From contig OX359247.1 of NCBI GenBank assembly GCA_947179485.1, positions 58,749,131 through 58,813,130 of the forward strand: a DNA stretch of 64,000 nucleotides, read 5' to 3'. A program made the translations under genes and the position numbers. Positions 62,001 to 64,000 of this stretch are shown here, one piece after another. The notes beneath the pieces were generated by a model. That model was not told the origin of the DNA, ran no database searches, and saw only the letters and a program-made list of their open reading frames with translations. How positions within the stretch are numbered: the stretch's first letter is position 1; each line of letters starts with the position of its first letter. The stretch is from Allacma fusca (lineage: Eukaryota; Arthropoda; Collembola; Symphypleona; Sminthuridae).

Positions 62001-64000
62001 TAGTACACTTGTGATAATTTAGTAGTTGAGCCAGGATTGCTCCAGTCATTGTCACTCTTGTATAGATAGATAGATACCTGTGTCGCGCTTGTTTACACGC
62101 AATTGTGAGGGATCATCGGAAGGAAGTGACCATCACATTTAATGGAACTCAGCGGATTTTACAAGCAAAGGTGAGTCTGTTTTTGGGGATGCTCACTATA
62201 CATAGATACATATATCCCACTTGTTTTGTTACATGTGAAATGGTTATGCCAAAGCTTGTTACGTACAGGGGTATTATCTCCAGTGTGTGCGTACATATCT
62301 GAGTTTACCTAGAAAGTGCTCCTTTGGAAGTATTGATTCCTCCCTGTCTTTTATTATATCCTGCCTTTTTGGTATTCACTTGTATGTAAAAGTTATAAAA
62401 CATGTTTGTCTTCTTGACATTACTGAGTCTTACGTTCTGTGCATGCAGTCATACGCTCATATGCATATGTGTGTTTGTACGTATGTATATGTTTGTATGG
62501 GGTGGACACAAAGTAGGGAGGACTTATTGAGGAAAAATTGTTGGAGTATGGATAGGGCCATTGTTTCCCAACGCACCTTTCCCTCTCCACTTGCACTCAC
62601 AACTTTACATAAACTGACATTATCCCTGGACATGGGTGGCTTTTGATGGACAGGTCATTGAGTTCACGTGCATTGCATTACGCCTAACTCCTGGTCCAGA
62701 CGACTTACCTGTGCCTCTTGGAGCCAGCCTATTGATAACTCAAGGTGTACATATGTGCAAACCCCTCTATGTAATTACATGTATGAATAACTTTTCCGAA
62801 TACAACTTTAAGCTCATGGATGCAGAGCGTCCATAATAGAAATAGTCCGGTCCGTTTTAATATGACTTTTGACTTTTCCCAAGATTAAAACTCTTAATTC
62901 AAATGAGTACTCAATGTGACGAATTAAGGATGCTCAAGTTTAATATTAATTTGTTTCCATACATAGATACATACATAAGCACAAGTCCTGACAAAAGTCA
63001 GATCTGGCTCCTTTTAGGATTATTTCTGGACAGAAAGTGGACTGGATGTAGTAAATTGGACGTGATAAAAGTAGAAATGTAGGACGAGTCGGTTGTGAAG
63101 AATTCCCTAGCCTTGTTAATCTTGGCATTATCATTTATTGCGTTTTTTAGGTTTATTTATTTATTTCCTATTGAGTGTATTTACTCAATGCAGGAGCTCA
63201 ATACAGGGTTACAAATGATTATTTATTGGTGGGACCTTCTCAGTGCTCGCAGTGTGCATAAAATACTAAACACAGGAGTACCCTTGTTTATTGCCTTGCG
63301 ATGGTTCTGTCGTCAATGTAATAAGCTCTGATGAGGAAAGTCCTGGTTGGACTTCAAAAATTCTGTCTCTAGTATAAGTATGTATCATATGTATAGATAT
63401 CTACAAATGCATATGTGAGAAGATTCCATATTGCTACAGTTCTGAGCGTGCCAGAGATATAGATGTCCACAATATTATCATAGGTTATACTGTATCTATA
63501 GGTATATATTTATACATGTACATTAGTGTTAGATGTGATAGGACAAGACAGATAAATGCCGGTGAGCCCTTTTGGAGAATTTTGAGCTTCACCCTGACAA
63601 TGCAATATAAGTATCTATAGGATGGGATACGGTAAATATTGTTAACCCCAGAGACATTTGAAATTTCCTAAATGAAAGAAAATGTGTAAAATAACTTTGA
63701 GAGTCTCACTCACACTAAATCTAATTCGAAGGAATGAGGGTCTAAGTAGCAGCTCGGAATTGGGGTTTGTGAGGAGACTTATTGAGTTTACTGTTTTGTT
63801 TGGGCTCTTCAATCGCCTTACATTTCAGTCTCTGTCCATTATCTACAGTGTCTCTGTCTCCGTCATTGTCAGTCTCTGTCCTATTAAGGGATGGCAGTTG
63901 GGACGGAATTTGCGGAAATTTTGTGCTCCTATCTTACCAAATAATCTCAATTAATTCAGGAAATATTCGACTACAAGCCGAATTTTCTTCCCCCTGGAAA
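47073..64000 (+). CDS. Unidentified multi-exon gene with large introns (partial, runs off the right edge)
   Basis: I do not recognise the product. Five exons are well supported: 53625-53715, 60721-60790, 62110-62170, 62654-62744 and 63960-64000. Each is open in one frame, has AG/GT borders (donors AAA|GTAAGT, TGA|GTGAGT, AAG|GTGAGT, AAG|GTGTAC) and its phase fits the next (0-1, 1-2, 2-0, 0-1, 1). Joined they read KCFLYGRSNRECLLN, LEIVERQRFIQSDILRSPP, KVDPEDHRKEVTITFNGTQR, EFTCIALRLTPGPDDLPVPL and ITQGNIRLQAEFSSPWK. Three upstream candidates also fit in phase: 47073-47279 (weak donor), 48210-48312 (KCFFKDSQFRES, donor AG|GTATGT) and 48610-48763 (weak acceptor, two competing frames). The alternating hydrophobic pattern in the last exons suggests beta-structure, with one sequon (NGT). 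No signal peptide or membrane segment is seen, but the start is missing. Introns reach 7 kb. Confidence 0.55.
48764..50178. other. Intron interior, no further feature
   Basis: Non-coding between candidate exon 48610-48763 and the tRNA gene. Contains a GTACATGTACATATATATAG run near 48905-48925. Confidence 0.4.
50179..50182 (-). terminator. RNA polymerase III terminator of tRNA-Asp
   Basis: First TTTT on the minus strand, six nucleotides after the tRNA 3' end; a TTTTT run at 50170-50174 gives a second stop. Confidence 0.75.
50189..50260 (-). tRNA. tRNA-Asp (anticodon GTC)
   Basis: A 72-nt cloverleaf on the minus strand beginning TCCTCGGTAGTATAGTGG. The acceptor stem TCCTCGG pairs with CCGGGGA (with a G-T wobble), the discriminator base is G, the anticodon loop is CTGTCAC with anticodon GTC, and the T arm is CGGGG-TTCGATT-CCCCG. 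A box (TAGTATAGTGG) and B box (GGTTCGATTCC) are intact, and there is no intron or encoded CCA. It is nearly identical to other animal tRNA-Asp genes. It lies antisense inside a large intron of the unidentified plus-strand gene and supplies the aspartyl decoder for GAC/GAU. Confidence 0.97.
50270..52440. other. Intron interior, no further feature
   Basis: No exon with paired splice signals. A 139-codon minus-strand open frame (51565-51984) has unusual length for this base composition but no domain, splice or promoter support. Confidence 0.4.
52466..52700 (+). promoter_or_regulatory. Promoter-like block: five inverted CCAAT boxes, GC box, TATA-like site
   Basis: ATTGG (reverse CCAAT) occurs at 52466, 52482, 52510, 52573 and 52613. 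The last three head degenerate repeats of the form ATTGGCTTNGAGTTATNCCG followed by GGAGTT. A GC box GGGGAGGGGC follows near 52654, then AATATAATAAAGG near 52688. CpG content is locally high. NF-Y and Sp-type factors bind such sites, and CCAAT clusters are typical of histone and cell-cycle promoters. It lies about 0.9 kb upstream of exon 53625-53715, so an alternative promoter of that gene or a non-coding transcript is possible. Confidence 0.5.
53716..55927. other. Intron interior, simple repeats only
   Basis: Contains short TATGTATAGATA-type simple repeats near 54450-54500 and the 118-codon open frame at 54655-55011, which has no splice or homology support. Confidence 0.4.
55928..57547. mobile_element. 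Terminal-inverted-repeat element with TAACGTTAG-rich arms (1620 bp)
   Basis: Perfect 13-bp inverted ends CCCAGTAAACCAC (55928-55940) and GTGGTTTACTGGG (57535-57547). Both outer 200-250 bp are full of AACGTTAG, TAGCGCTA and GCGTTA-like motifs, so the arms are related but diverged. The AT-rich middle (56160-57100) has only short open frames. No target duplication is clear: flanks gaaataa and aaggtcc do not match. A non-autonomous DNA transposon of unknown superfamily, sitting in a large intron. Confidence 0.75.
57548..60720. other. Intron interior, no further feature
   Basis: No exon supported. A TATCTATCTATCTATAGATAG run lies near 60155-60175. Confidence 0.4.
60791..62109. other. Intron interior with short CA and GATA runs
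   Basis: Contains ACACACACACACA near 61434-61449 and TAGATAGATAGATA just before exon 62110. No other feature seen. Confidence 0.45.
62745..63959. other. Intron interior, no further feature
   Basis: Non-coding between the last two exons. The open frame at 63682-63954 ends just before the exon and is out of phase with it. Confidence 0.45.

Overview
This is an AT-rich eukaryotic window with short coding exons, GT-AG introns, AATAAA signals and many small DNA transposons. Two chemoreceptors of the arthropod gustatory-receptor type (C-terminal TYxxxxxQF) make an arthropod very likely. A springtail (Collembola) is my best guess, partly because soil hexapods are known to carry genes of fungal or bacterial origin and this window has a candidate pair. 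That placement is inference.

Layout, left to right. At 1-574 is the end of an unidentified minus-strand gene. At 2.08-3.98 kb is a small plus-strand gene for a secreted basic peptide; its single coding intron holds a pogo-like element that itself contains a hAT MITE. At 5.35-6.29 kb a third MITE-like element ends 22 bp beyond the stop codon of the first of two tandem minus-strand gustatory-receptor genes (6.3-8.0 and 9.3-10.9 kb). At 12.9-17.2 kb lies a complete seven-exon CDKL-type protein kinase gene on the minus strand. The stretch 17.2-22.6 kb looks empty.

At 22.6-34.6 kb is a tandem duplication of a gene for a secreted periplasmic-binding-protein-like (PBP2 / Fe3+ ABC-type substrate-binding) protein, a family I associate with bacteria and fungi. 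The second copy has gained an N-terminal run of His-Gly-Gly-Gly-Tyr repeats. The last exons of the two copies are almost identical although their introns have diverged, which suggests gene conversion. A 2.5-kb long-terminal-inverted-repeat transposon with two nested insertions lies between the copies, and a relic of a further duplication unit seems to follow the second.

The right half (34.6-64 kb) is mostly non-coding. I could assemble up to eight exons of one plus-strand gene (47.1 kb to the window edge) whose reading phases agree at every junction; the last five (from 53.6 kb) are well supported and the first three less so. I do not recognise the product. Its large introns hold a tRNA-Asp(GTC) gene, a promoter-like block of five inverted CCAAT boxes with a GC box, and a 1.6-kb terminal-inverted-repeat element. 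No rRNA, CRISPR array or convincing retroelement was seen.
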